Of a stretch of 64,000 nt of DNA, positions 37,301 to 50,700 are shown in pieces. Position numbers and translations under genes: made by a program. Every line of letters starts with the position of its first letter. The first letter of the stretch is position 1. The notes under the pieces were generated by a model. It did no database searches, had not been told where the DNA came from, and was given only the letters and a program-made list of their open reading frames with translations. Source of the DNA: Ectocarpus siliculosus (Eukaryota > Sar > Phaeophyceae > Ectocarpales > Ectocarpaceae); assembly GCA_000310025.1 (NCBI GenBank), contig FN649734.1, positions 5,313,605-5,377,604 of the forward strand. Direction: 5' to 3'.

Positions 37301-40065
37301 CCTTGAAGACAGGTACACGGGCCAACCATTGCCTCGTCGCTCACATGTCGCTCCCAATACCGTCGGACAGATCGGTGCCGTACGCGAGGCGCATCCTTAA
37401 CCGCCTCTGCTTGACCGCTACGCTCTTAGTCTTGACGGCCTGGACCTGATACCGCCGCCACTCCCGCCGGTCCTGCTCTAGGCCCGCCAGGTAGTCCTCC
37501 TGCACTTGCACTCTCGCGCGCATGTTTTCCTGCGATAGTGTCCAAGTGGCAACCCGTTGTTGTTCTCGTTGTTGGTATTGTTGTTGTTGTTGTTGTCATT
37601 GTCTTTGTCGTTGCTGCCGTTAATGTTGCTGCAACAAGCCTGGACAATTCATGCGACAACACGTTATGCCATGCATGGAACCATGTACGGCTGGGGTGGC
37701 TACTGCTGTTGAACTTTCTTGTACTTTCGTTTCGCCTTTGTTCCGTGAGGAACTGTAGTCTACGCCATGAATATTGCGAGGCCTGTCGCCCACTCTCGGG
37801 GAATAAATACCCCCGCTTGGCGTTTCCTCATACAACATTGGTGTTGGAAAGGAGAAACGCACAGCGCGGCGAAAAGGGACAGGGCATTTTATTTGCTGCT
37901 GGTCATCGGTTTCAAGCACCTTTACCACGGTGCACGTATACCACGGGTGTACTTCGCTTACGAAGCCCTCGTTGAGTTTTGCTTGAGTGAGCCAAGTCGC
38001 AAGAACTGCTGCAGAGGTGTACCTCCGGGACAGCCGATCGCGCCTAGCGAAAACTCTGCACTGGGTACACGGTGGTCCGAAAATAGAAGCTGCCATACGC
38101 AACACTCGACACACTCAGCACAGCCCATACCTGGATCACGCGCCGCCTTCTAGCCGGACCACAGTCGGCTCTCTCGTGTGGCTTCTCCACACGATGGCCC
38201 GCATCGAACGTGTGTACCTCGTCCGCTTTCACGAGTAGGAACGGTTCGCGTGGGCGAAAACGCTCGGGGACGATAGGCCTTCCGTCCGGTCCGATCCCGT
38301 TCAGGCCACCTTCGATCTTGTGGGGGTTGTCCCATGGTTGCGAGCGTGAAGGCACCCGCATGCTATGGACAGAGTGGAAGAGATGGAGGGGGGGGGGCGT
38401 ACTCATTTGTTGCTTGCCGTAGTCATTTGACCATTGACCACGCGTCCCTTTCGAGACGGAGCACCGTTCCTACACCTACTAGAGACACCACCAACATTTG
38501 GGAGCTCTTTACGTTTCTGCCACAAACTCCATAAAAAATTCTTGCACATCTTATCCCCGTCCTCTAGGGCCTCTTGTGCCCACCATCTATCCCCAATTAT
38601 CGCGATCGTTTTTTCGCTGTTGTCTAATTTACCAAACTTGTCCATGTCACACCCTCTCTGTCTCATTTCCTCCTCGAGATCCTCTCTTTCCTTCCTGTAC
38701 AACTCACACTCCCCAACTATGTGGGGTCTACTCTCCTCCGATTTGCCACATGGACATGTGTGTCTATCCTCCTCTTCCTCTCTCCTACGGCTGGTATACC
38801 TCTTCCTCCGTTCTGGCAAGTCCAGATCGCCTACTCGAAATTGCAATTTCAGCTTTTTCGCATAGTCCATGGGGCCGTCCAAGTACTTCTTCATCCCTAT
38901 CCCTTCTTTCAACTTCCCGTATATCTCCAAGTGGTCTTCGCTTCGTACCTTCTTCCGAAGGGTTGTCTCCTCCCTACTCTCTAGCATCTCCTTGACTTTC
39001 GTCTTGAACCCCCCGAACCCTTCCGTGTCCAACGTCTCCTCCTCGTCTCCTATCTCCTTCCAAACCTTCTCTACCACCTTGTCCCATCTGATTCCCTTCT
39101 TCCCTGGAGTCGCTTTTACCCAAGCTGCCTCGTCAACCATGGCTGGTAGTCTATCGTCCGACATTCTACTTACCTTGTACTGCCACTTCAACTTCTGCAT
39201 GTCTCTCTTTGTTTTAAGAGAGTACATTCCCAATTCTGCTCTCAATACAGTGTTGCTCGTTGTACTTGAACATCCTAGTATTTTCTTGGCCGCTGCCATC
39301 TGCACCGTTTCCAGCTGCTTGACGGCCTTTTCGTTACCTTCCCATATCTCTCCTGCATACTCTAGCTTAGGTACAATCACCTTCAAGAGAATACACCTCT
39401 TAATCCTAGTGTCTAGGTGTGGGTCCGTAAGGATCTCATCCATCTTGCCTATCTGAGCTTTACCCTTCCCAATCAACTTCGCTATGTGTGCGTCCCATGA
39501 GCACTCCTTCGAAATCTCTACTCCCAGGTACGTATACTTGTCTACTACCGGTAGTTCTTCCTCCCCCCATTTCCATTTGAATTCTACGGGATTTTTCTTA
39601 TCTTCGTTACAGACCACTACTGCGCATTTTCCTACGTTCGCCGACAGTCTCCATTTTCGGGTGTATCCTACCGCCGCATCTATTTGTTCTTGCAACCCTT
39701 CTGGTGTTTCGGATACCCCCACGAAATCATCTGCAAACATCAGTCCGGAGGGGGGGGGGGGGGTGAGCTTCACGCTCTGCTAGGCCGTCCAGGCGGCGAG
39801 CCTGTGAGCTTCACGGTGTCTTAGGCCGTCGACCTACTGATAGAACCAACGACGGCGAACACGACGCGATAACTAACCTTCGTCGGCTTGACGATTCTCC
39901 CCATATTGCCAACCGAATCGCACGTTCTAGGGAGTCTCCGCTGTGACCGGCCTCCAGCATTCGTGCCGCCAGAACACGCCGCTGCTCGGTTGACAGCCCC
40001 CAGAACAGCTTCGGAAGTTTCGACGGCATCGGCTGCACGGCCGCCGCGAATGGGAGCGGCCACAT
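34329..40065 (-). CDS. Unrecognised 743-residue protein with helical basic centre
   Basis: Exons: 40065-39878, 38362-38131, 38060-37962, 37529-37384, 37086-36975, 36371-35673, 35506-35472, 35049-34329. Phases match at all seven junctions. No known domain was identified. The N-terminus (MWPLPFAAAVQPMPSKLPKL) leads into a helical stretch (STEQRRVLAARMLEAGH). Residues about 175-260 are rich in Arg/Glu/Lys/Gln and likely helical or coiled-coil (VQEDYLAGLEQDRREWRRYQ; FEELRREKQEMARAWRAVRQ). The long exon 36371-35673 is acidic, then Gly/Ala-rich, and the last exon is Gly/Ala/Pro-rich and probably disordered. The 35-base exon at 35506-35472 is the least secure. A truncated LINE lies in intron 1. The gene is divergent from the ankyrin gene starting at 44840. 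No function is proposed. Confidence 0.62.
38389..39762 (-). mobile_element. 5'-truncated LINE with reverse-transcriptase C-terminal half
   Basis: An uninterrupted minus-strand frame (39773-38403, about 450 codons) starts inside a C13 run, then reads SGLMFADDFVGV, the catalytic FADD box of non-LTR reverse transcriptase. It continues through WRLSANVGKCAV, YTYLGVEIS, the thumb region, and a C-terminal Cys/His motif (CPCG, H, C) with ELYRKERE. The upstream RT motifs and any endonuclease are missing, which is the usual 5' truncation of LINE insertion. The open frame suggests it is fairly recent. It sits in intron 1 of the host gene, in the same orientation. The 3' end is GAGTACG followed by a run of C. 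Confidence 0.85.
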
Positions 40066-42649
40066 AGTGATATGTTAAAGTTTGAACGTGAGACGTTCGG
40101 GTGTCAGTGCGCGACGCTGCGGGGAGTGCTTCCCGCCCGAAGTTCTGAGACGGCAGGCGTGTGCCGCAGCCTGTTGTTTTTCTTTCGTGCATGAAAATCG
40201 TGCCAAAGTACATCCGGTGGTAAAGCCTTGGTATTCGGTTCACTGACATTTTGCAAAGGCGGTAGCCTTCTTGGGCGTAGCCCTTGCAAAATTGAATATC
40301 GTTGTCCTTCATACAGTCGTCTGTCTGTGCGTCTGCTGTCTGTGCACAGACAGACGGCCGTGAACACTCGCTTGAACGATCCACACACTACGCGGAATAT
40401 TGATGAGTTGGTTGGAGATGTTGTGTGGAGACCACCTTCATAAAGGTAGAAACTCCCCAACGTCTGTCGAGGACGATTCCCTCTTTTCACAGTTGCCCAT
40501 AAATAGATGAAGGTGGTGGCAGATATAAAAGTGCGTATTCAACGATGTGCGCACAACCCTGTCGCCTTTAAAAGCATGTGCTGTTTGCCTGAACCCTCAT
40601 GTGTGCTACGCAAATAAAGCTACCCATGCACCGTGCTGTGAGCTCCCGTTCTTACGCGTCAGCCGATTTGTTTGGGTGGTGGACGATGTCACGGCTCTAA
40701 CTATCGAGCTGTATAATACACATCAGTACAGCAGTGGAATAAATCTAGTCTACTACCTACCGTAGAACCCGTCATCGGTGTACAATGCAACCTTACCATT
40801 ACCGCACCTTGAGGTTTCTCGACGTGTTGATCGCTTGTTTATAGCCTGAGTATCGTTCACCAAGCAGAAAGCCAAAAGGAACCGAGCTATCGATCTTCGC
40901 TGTGGATCCGACGCGCTTTCCACCCATCTGTGAGGGCAGTTGCCCCGGCAGAAGCATCGATGAACAGTCGTGGCCGAACGAAGCTTTACCAAGGGTATTT
41001 AGACCGTTCCCTTCACAAGAGCGAACCACGCCGCAGGTGTTCGACGTCGAAGAGCGCGAGATATCTGTTCTCGGATGCACAGCAGTCGTCCGGCTATCTT
41101 CATGAATAGGCAACTACTCATTCTGCACCCTTGCATGTACTCTCTGCAGTCGGTGTGTGTGGGTTTTGGAGCCGACCCAGTGTACCACATGCCCTCAAGT
41201 ACACATGCTTTGTACACATATGCGTGTAGTCAAGCCAGCTCCGGCCAAAAACATGTATCAACTCTCAAATTCCGTTTCGGGGTACGCAGGCTACTACATA
41301 GGCGTTGTAGCATCTGCGGATCCCCCATCGGTCCGCTTGTGCTGGCGGGCTTGCCAGCTCCCAACGTATATGCTACTGCTGCTTTGTATGTGTCTCTCCC
41401 CATGGTTAGAGACGGAGAAACTTGTTAAGGACGAGAGAGGCTAGGTGTGGCACGGCCCATCCGCGAGCCCGACGCAACAGCTGCGACTGCCCAGTGTTGT
41501 GAGTGCAGGATTAACACGTGTGTTGTGGGTGCCCTGTTTGGTTCAACCCAAAGTTTGTACGCTTCTCCAGCTGGAGCAGCTGCCGTGCATGTGGCTCTCG
41601 GAGAGGACGGCGGCGTTCACCCGGTGCGCCTCTAGCCCCCACGCCCAGCCCTCCTTGCCGCACACGCCGTTGTAGTAGTGATGAATGACACGCAGCGCGA
41701 TCTCACTTGCAGAGATGCACACCTTTGCCTGTGCGGGGTAGCTCCACTCCCAAGCAACGGCCGTATCATGAGTAGTGTTTGTTTGCTCTATTTGAGAGAG
41801 AGCGAGAGCTCGAAGGACTGAACGAAGCTTGGCGGGCGCGGCACTTGAGCTTCCGCCCCTCCACCGAGATCCTGGTGTGCATGGGCTGTTGCGGTCGTGT
41901 TGTGAGTGCTATGAGCAGCGCTCCCCCCACCCGCTGTGAGAGTTTATTGGTCTGTGGGATGTGGATGTTCGTACGCGTATGATAAAAATGGATGTTCAAT
42001 TTTGGGCAAGACGGCAACAACCAGCTTGCTAGCTTGCTGGACAGCACGACGCGGCATGCGCGAACGGACCGTTGCGTGGGTGTTTGTCATTTGTCATTTC
42101 GTCATGCATGTGCTGTGTGCCACGCGGGCAAACTACGAAAGGCGTAAAGTGGAGGAGCACGGAGAAGTGCACCCATCGCTTTGTGCATTTCCAGGGTGTG
42201 TGTGTGGGTGCTTTGAGGCGTAAGTGTGCCGCTGGCTCCCACGCCCAGGGTGGCATGGAGACATCTGACATCTATCCACTCCTGCCCCGCACGCCGTAGT
42301 TTTCAGACTGCAGACGAACAACGCACGTGAATTTCTGACATCCGTGTGTAGACTATATCAGACCATTGAGATTATTTGCACCCATGCTCAATATCAGAGA
42401 TAGGCGGGCGCTACAACCAGCGGTGTGGCTGTGAAATAATATGTTCTCCTTGGGAGAGCATTTTATTTGTCAACGTGTGGGCATACAGGACCCGCTGATT
42501 GTTGTCATGTTTCCATTCTGACCACAGGCGATTGTTTCCTTTAGACAATCGAAGTTTCCTCACGGCAAGTGCATAGAGATTCCGTCCTTCCCAGCCAACC
42601 ATGCCACAAGCTACCGCGCTCGTTGCTGTTGATTGTCGTCTGTTCCGCT

Positions 42650-42705
42650 CTCCTTCTAACATCGGGGTCCAACTGACGTGGACACTCCCGTGGCCTGAGG
42701 CCAAA
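42650..42705 (-). mobile_element. Dispersed short element, fragment
   Basis: The sequence CTTCTAACATCGGGGTCCAA, then CTGACGTGGAC, then CCGTGG, matches the core of the copies at 9285, 58331 and 63480. No tail is visible. Confidence 0.4.
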
Positions 42706-42917
42706 TGTAGTCGTAGTACAATACAGCAGTATACCTAAATAGAAAGGTTCTTGCTCGCTTCAAGAGCGGAAGGGAACAATCGAAAAGCGTGATCGGTCGA
42801 AAGGTTCCACGTCCTGCCCGCCCCTTTTGGAAGATTTACCCTCTGCTGTACTCTGTGAAACCATTAGACAAAAACACTGTGCTGTGATGCCGTTTGTTTC
42901 TTTTCTACAGCAATGGT

Positions 42918-43228
42918 GGGTGGCAATGAGTACCTGCCTGTTTGGTTTCAGCGCGGCTTGATGAGGACCATTACACCACTTTATACAAGTACTTTGTTAA
43001 GAAACAAGGGGCTCAATATGTAAACGAAAGAGAGGAAGCTTTAAGAAACATACATAACTCAGCGGCGTAGAGGGTGGCAATGTGAGTACCGGCCTGTTTG
43101 GTTTCAGCGCGGCTTGATGAGGACCATTACACCACTTTACATTAGAAGTACTTTGTTAAGAAACAAGGGGCTCAAAATTTACACGAATGAGAAGAAAGGA
43201 ATTGTAAAAAACATACATAACTCAGCGG
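42918..43228. repeat. Tandem duplication, 154-bp unit, two copies
   Basis: GGGTGGCAATG, CTGTTTGGTTTCAGCGCGGC, TTGATGAGGACCATTACACC, TACTTTGTTAAGAAACAAGG and CATACATAACTCAGCGGCG occur in the same order in 42918-43071 and again from 43072 to about 43228, with only scattered differences. The unit has no open frame of note, and its origin is unknown. Confidence 0.85.
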
Positions 43229-44839
43229 CGGATCCTTAACGAAAGCCTACTTTTGAAGTAAATAACAGCCTGTACTCGACATTGGCGAAGACATAAGAAG
43301 ATAACCAGTCGAGCCTCGACCCGATTTTAACGGTTCATATCTCCTGGCTCGTTCTGTACATGGGGGTCAGCACTACGGCGCGATCAGAATGGACTTGCGA
43401 TGGTGGACCCGAACAGACTCAAATCAACTCATGGTCCCAATCCTCATTATTTGATGATGGCTTTCGTTGTCCCAAATCATCTACAGAATGTGTATTTTTT
43501 CCTACTATAATAGATGAATCTGAATCCTTGTGGAAGCACACGAGCAGAACTTTTTGCCGATGTTTCGTATTCAAAGAGATTTATATTGTACCGCTCAGGA
43601 GTCAGCGGCTGAAAGGCCTTACTGTCATCCGTTGATCGAAAGGGTTGGTAGAACTAGGGGATGGCCCCCCGTAAGGATTGGTGGAGCAGAACAACCGACC
43701 GAGTGCTCCTCGTGGGACAAGTACTAAACATGTTCTCTCCCTCTTGGGTCGTGGTTCCATTATTTTGCGCGGAATTACTTGGTCAATATACACTTAAGTA
43801 TATGCAGATTGTAGGTTGTTGGGCCTGCCACTATAATGGTGCTGTATTCGCCACAGTGGTTGCTCTATTAAGGCGCTGTTGTATTCAAGTGGACGGTCCA
43901 TTTTCAACCGCTCCTTTTGGTGTGTGCTCACCAGCAGCTTTCTGCACGCCTTTGCTCGGCATTAGAGGGTCCGCTTCAAGAATGCCCCCGGGCGATCTGC
44001 GATATTGCGTCCCGATATATCTTGGCAAAGGGCATCTACAGCAGTACCTAAACCGGCCTCGGTGTTGGCGTTAGAACAAAGGTACAGAGGGAAGCCTCGG
44101 CTACACCGGGTTTTGGCCCTCTCTAATTATATAAACACAAATATTATGTTCCCATGCAACTATGGCCTTTGCTGGCGCCCTCTTGTTCGACGACTACGTG
44201 CCTATGAGCCCCTTGTCACACAACGCTGCCATATGTATTCAGCGGTACAGTACTGCTGTAAGTGTTGTTGGCCGTCAAGTCTGGCACAAGCGTGCAGAGA
44301 GCGTCCGAACGTTTGGCGAGGTCCGTCTCTACCTCTTTCTATCTCGGATAAGATTATGAGAGCATTGCTTCCTCTCGAACAGGGTGCGCCGTGAACACCC
44401 CAATGTGGTGAGCAATAAATGACGCCCCCCCCCCACCGTCCCCACCCACGCACGTACCCATCTCCCGTGCCCGGTCCCTTGCTCTCCTCCTACGGTGGTA
44501 CACACAGGTGGGGGCCTGGGGAAGCCGGAAACGCTCAAATAGTGTGCGGAAACAGGGGACCGCCCGCACCGTACCGGTGGTTTCGTCGCGGTTTTGTATT
44601 TGCTGGTCGACAACTACCGTTCCCTGGGCATCCGGGCTTTTTTATTGCATTTGCGTGTACCTGTGGTTTGCCGGCGCACCAGCAGACGGCGGCGAGCGAG
44701 TGACACAGCGGGGACAAGCGAGGAAGCCGTTCAAGAACGACAACAATCCACCGGAAAAACGGCGGCGGCAGTACCCGCCCAGAGCGCTTGTTCTGCGGGT
44801 TGAGTGGAAATTGGACGGCGGCGTTTTGGCGTGTTGTTG

Positions 44840-46384
44840 ATGGCACAGCCGACACCAGCGTTGGTAGAACAGCCTGTGCTTGGCGATGGATCATCCCCGA
44901 CAGCAATAGTAGCAGCAGCGGTGGCGACTACGGCGATTACACCATGTACGCCTAGCGGCGGCGGCGGCGGCGGCACGACTCCCTCCTATATCGGGTCTCC
45001 TCCGACAAGACCGGCAAGTTGTCCCGCCGCTGATGTGCTCCCTCCTTTGAGGGCGGCAGTGACGACGATGGACGACAGCGCGTGCGGCGGAGAATCGGGC
45101 GGCTGTGCCGCCAGCGACCAGGACTTCACGAAGCCCCACGGCGGTTCCGCCGCAACCGAAAATACCTCTAGCTGCAGCGGCAGCAGCAGAAGCAGCCGCT
45201 GCAACAGCTGCAGCCGGGGCGCATCCGAGGAAGAGAAAATCGTCGTCGAAGACTTTGATTCCGCCCCCTTTGCTGCTGCTGAGAAGGAGAAAGAAGGTGA
45301 AGGCATGGAAGGAAGCGGTTTGGACAGTGAGGTTTCGGAAACTGATGCGGGTATCGGGTTGATGGCGGAGGCAGAGATGAGGGCGGGGCTGGGCGCTAGA
45401 AGATCTTCGAGAACGTCGATCTTCAGACAGAGCAGCGGGGATCTGTTGTCGCTCGCTGCTGCGGCAGGGAAGCAGCAGCAGCGCGGAGGTTTGCTGCAGG
45501 ACCTAGGCAGACGACGCGGTAAGTGGGGTGTTTGCTTGTGGTTTGTTGTGACGATCGTCTTGGAGACAAGGAGATATGTAGATCTCGGGCGCTCGGTGCA
45601 GGGCGATCGCGTGCTCGCGATGTGTAACGATGACAACAACAGAGTTTGGGTGGCAGACACTCTGTCCTATTAACGATGTGGGCCAGACAACGAGGCTTCC
45701 TGTTGGTGCGTTTCATGAGGGTGAGCCGAGGTAAGCCGAGGTTAATACCGCTACCGGTGCTACCATTGCCAGAAGCAGTGTCTTTCACTAGTGCACCGCC
45801 CAAGAACAGTGTGCACAACGTACAGGCGCGTTCTGGATACTTGGGACGGAGGATGTGTCAATTGGCTTGGACGATTTTTTTTGCCCAGCAGTGAGTCGGG
45901 GGTTCTTGCACAAACCGGAGATAGATATTATCCCACAGGATGGCCCTTGTTTTGTACTTTCGACAAGTACCGAATTTTTCCAAGAACCATCCCACGCCCG
46001 TGCGATGACTCCCGCACCTACGTAGCTTACCCACCTCTTCCAAGATGTGAATCCGCAGTTTTAATCCCCCGTGCTCCGGCCCCCGCCCCGCCCACGTCTC
46101 CACAATTCATCGAACCAGGAGTCAATTCCCCCACACAAGTAGTTCCTGGGCCGTCTCCCGGACTGCGCCCCAGAACTCCCGACCAGAAACACATTACTTC
46201 TCCTTCCGGTCTCATGCGGGGCTGCGCGGAAGTCTCCTCTCCCAGTCCCCGAGCGTCGACTCCGGCCTCTGCTGCTACAGATGGTACTAGCGTGGTCAAA
46301 GCGAAAGCACCAGGGGGAGGCGTTCTTAGACCGCCCGGGGGAGTTGCGCCGAAGCCCCCCCCCGGTTCTTCTTTCGCCGGCGCC

Positions 46385-46415
<31 letters not shown>

Positions 46416-47735
46416 GGTTGCCTGTGCCCGTCGACGGCAGAGGACGGGCCGGACGAGACTACGGCCCCGGCATCCCCGTGACTCGTATCGCATCGTGGTC
46501 AACCTTTGGGGACGAAGGCGGCGGAACCATCTTCGGGGATGACGAAGCCGACGCTGCGCGAAGAAGGGGAGAGGGGGGCGGGCGTGACGAGGAGGGGTCT
46601 TCGCATATCCGGGTGGCGGGGGGGGGGCTGAGGCGACAGGGGTTGAAAGGCGCTTCTGGTGCGGGGACTCCGGGGCAGGGGCCGAACGAAGAGGAAGAGT
46701 CTTCTCGGTCGGCAGACTGGGCGACGTGAGTGCCCACAGAGTAGACGGAAGCCTGGCACACGTTGTGGGGTCCTTTATCAAGTTGCCAGCGTATGCATAG
46801 GTGCTGCCAACGATACTAGGAGGTTTAGGCGTTGTTGATGGCACCCCGACCACTGGGGCTGTACTCCTTTTACCATAGTGATATTTGTACTTGTACTGGT
46901 AGCGTGTCTGCCATCGCCGCCGCCGCTGTAGGAACACTTCTTTACTGCTGACCCCACCGCTGCTGGCTCTTGTTTTCATATTTGCGTTCATCCAATCTAC
47001 CTATATAGTTATTTTCTGCGCCACGCGATAGCCTGCTCTTTCAGCCACACCCCTAAATTACCGCTCTACTTAGACATGTTTTTTAGAAGTATCATTTTTT
47101 ATGTCTCACACCCCCTCCCTCTTTTTTGCTGTTGCGTTTTCGACAGGAACAACCAAAACGGAAAGGCGAGCTTCTTGAGCGACGAGGATCGTGCGATAGA
47201 GGCGGCTCAGGGGGGGGATCTGGCCGCGATCAAGGCGTTCCTGGACCGGGGCGGGGACATCGAGCTTCGCGACTCGCTGGGAGGGATGGTGAGAGCTACA
47301 ACAGTATTCTACCCGCCGGCGAACTGTTACTTTTTGTTGTTGTTGCGTGTTCGTTTTGAGGTTGCTTCCGAATGAGGCGTGTTTCATGTGTGTTGCCATT
47401 AAGAAAACCAACACGTGCGACGCTCTCGAAAGTTGAAAGTACGGGCAAACGCATGCGTGTGCGGTCGCGATTTTTGAAGCTTTGCTCTGCAACTAAGGGG
47501 CTGCCGATACTACCGGAACTGCTGTCGCTGTTTTCTGCTGTTGGTGTTGCTGTTGCTATTGGTGCAGACGTTGCTGGCCTGGGCGTCCAGACGGGGACAC
47601 ACGGAGTTGGCCCGACTGCTGCTCTCCAGGGGGGCGTCTGCCACAGCGAGGGACGGGAGGGACAGGACCCCGCTCCACCGCGCTTGCTCGGGCTGCAACC
47701 CCGACGTCGTGAAGGTGGGTATCACGTGTGTTGTC

Positions 47736-47772
<37 letters not shown>

Positions 47773-50700
47773 GTGTGTGTGTCGCAGCCTGAGTACAACT
47801 TGGTGTCCCGGGTGCAGCAGCTGTGCAGCAGCCGTGTTGTTTAAGACTGTGGCTGGTCCGTGATTTTCGTGAGCAGGGAGCTCTGTTGTGGGTCTTGTGT
47901 AAGGTTGAAAATAACACTTGCTTCGGCAAGCGTGCTGTCCCTCTGAGAAGTTTGCCTTTTTTTTTCTTTTTGTGTGTGCGAATAGAGGGAATCCACGTGC
48001 TGTAAACAGCCAGCGTTAGCGCCGGAGGCACCAACCGAGCGGAAACTTGCTGAGGACGTGTAAAGTAGAAGTATTATACAGTGCACGCCTGTCAATGGGG
48101 TTATTTCTCGAGCCTCGCGGGTTTACGAAAAAAGGTCGTGGTTCAGAGCTTCCCACTAAAGCGCATCACACACACTACACACACTACACACACATGTTGG
48201 GGGCGGTGAAACCTCTAGACTCTAGACGACGTGTCGGTCTCTTAGCGGAACAATGGTTGATCCGTGGGTGTTGGACTGGACCCTACTTGGTCTGGTCGCG
48301 TCTATTGGTGCGTTCCTCGTGTGTCTGTTGGATTCAAGATGGGGCTGTGTGGGCAAACGACCGACCAATCGTTTTTTCCTCGTCTCTGTAGTGACTTTTC
48401 TCTTTTCTCTCGTTCCCTCTTTGTCTCGAAAAAAAAAACAACCAAAAGGCGCTTCTTGAGGCCGGAGCCGATCCCAATGCGCGAGACCAGACGTGGAGAA
48501 CCCCGTTGCATCGGTCGGCTCGATGGGGATCACCGGGTTGTACCACCATGCTCCTCGACGCTGGCGCTGACATTGAGGTAACGTCTTGGTTGTATTGATG
48601 TCCTTCGTGGTGATACATTGATATGATACAACTATTATATATCTTCTTCCATCACCGCCTTGCAGTGCGCGCGCTTTTTGGCTCGTTCCATATGTATGGC
48701 ATACTATGCTATACTTGTCGTCTTTGCGCAATCCCGCGACCACAGAAGAAGGATTTCTCTCTCTCTCTCTGGACCATACCATTGTCGGAGAGAGATTGAT
48801 CGGTAAACAGATAGGTGCGGGGGGAAGATATGCATGGTGGTCCGCGGAGGCGAGGGCCGTTGTTGTTTTTGATGGTCGAGAACAGCGAACATCCAAGACC
48901 AACGCCAACCACACGACACGATGGCCAAACCTCCCCCCGTTTTTCCCTTCCCTTCCCTTCCCTTCCCTTCCCTTCCCTTCCCTTCCCTTCCCTTCCCTTC
49001 CCTTCCCTTCCCTTCCCTTCCCTTCCCTCTACAGGCTAGAGACAAGGAGCTGGCTCGAACCCCGTTGCACTCTGCGAGCAGATCGGGAGGGCTGGAGACC
49101 ACGCTCGTTCTGCTCAACAACGGCGCCGACTTGAATGCCAAGACCGGTGAGCGATCGCTCGATGCCGAATACTATTAATAATACTGCTGTACGATAGTAG
49201 GACGCAGATCATCATCATACCGTTTTTGTGTGTCATACCCGTTTCGTGCTCCTTTCCGGGGAGCACACAACACATCAGTGTCGGTTGGTGGAAAACGTGT
49301 CGCGTTACATCCCCCGACACCTCAACACGACGGTTTATCTAGAGTCTAGAGTGCCACGTGGCAGACGCGTACCAATCGTTGTTACCCTCCAACGCGTGTG
49401 ACGCTTGGCGGGCTTGTCAAGTTTCGGAAGCCCCGCTCCGGTTGCAATCTTGGCGCACGGAATTTGCTCCCCAGGTCTGTTTGCGGACTCTCTGACCGTA
49501 GCCCCAGCCCATTTCCTTGATGATTTTCTCGACCCCTCGCCCCCCCACGTGCGCCTGCCTCCCCGCCGTTTAACCTTTTGCTGAATAGTTGCTGGGAATA
49601 CCCCATTGCACTTGGCGTGCGATCGGGGGCTTTTGGGGAACGCGAAGCTATTAATGGAGTGGGGGGCAGATGCCACTGCTAAAAACGAGGCCGGCGCTTT
49701 ACCGGCAGAGGTGCGTACTGTACGTTAATCGTGCGAGTCTTCCTCCACCTCGTGTTGGCGTAGTTTTTGCCGCTATGCATGCTCGACGCGAAAGCTTTGT
49801 TGTCTGCCGAAACCCATCAGCCTTAGCTGCAGCAACCGTAACCCTTCGTCTGTCATCCCTGACCTCATTAGATTTGTACAAGGGCGAGAGGTGGATCGAC
49901 AGGTGTCGTCTAGGAAGCCGGTTCGGATATTGTCTGATTCTGTGTTGAATGAAAAGAGGCGTGTTCGACGTACGGACCTCCACGAGCAAGTCATTTTCCC
50001 CGTTCCTCTTTGTGGCACGCGACCTATACGGTCGTACCGAAGCGCCGCTTGGGCAGACGCAAGCCAGGCACAACGAGAGTTTTGTGTCTGCCCATGCCCT
50101 GTCCGTGTTTTGTGGTTGCTTTTCACGACTTTGAAGAGCAAAACCGTTTTGGAATAGTCTCTTTGAATCTACGTTGTGTTCCCAGACTGAAACCGAACGT
50201 TCGTTTACCCGCATTTCGTTAATATTTTGTTGCGTGGGCGTACGCGCGCACGTGCGAACGCGAACAAGCAGGTGGCTGCCCCGTGGGTGGAAGACTCGGT
50301 AAAGGCTAGCATGCAGGAGTTGCTGGCGCCTAGAAGACAGCCTTCGAAGGAGGGCTCCGATGCTACCTCCCACACCAGACCAACGCCAGCGGTAAGCAGC
50401 GGCAACAGCAGTGATGTCACCAGCGGGGAGCAGGTTGCTCGCATGGTGATCGAGGGTATCTGGTAGTATGTCGAACGTCCTTGCGAGTCCTCATTTAACG
50501 CGCAAGACGCGGTTGGCTTGGAGCCGAGCTGCTGTTCACGAAAGAAACCGACCTTCTGAAGACGGCTACACTCCAGAGCTGCACGCCATCAAACATACTG
50601 CTGTCATACTGTCCTCTCACAGCATGGGGACTCTGCGGCAAGCCTGATGTCGTCCTTGCAAGCACACCTGCACCCTCGAGAAGATACCCCCGTTATCTCA

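Larger units (their letters stand above)
40066..44839. other. Intergenic region between two divergent genes
   Basis: Should contain both promoters. It holds a 154-bp tandem duplication (42918-43228), a lone TIR-like end near 43310-43357, a short diverged copy of the dispersed element (42650-42705), and several copies of the decamer TACAGCAGTA. Open frames at 43661-44074 and 44162-44359 look unconvincing. Confidence 0.5.

Noticed and set aside
43661-44074. 137-codon plus-strand open frame with hydrophobic stretches
   Set aside because: No upstream start context, neighbouring exons or domain. Left as intergenic.
44162-44260. Possible first exon (ATG, then donor GTAAGTG at 44258)
   Set aside because: The donor is strong, but no acceptor before the ankyrin ATG at 44840 gives a sensible join.
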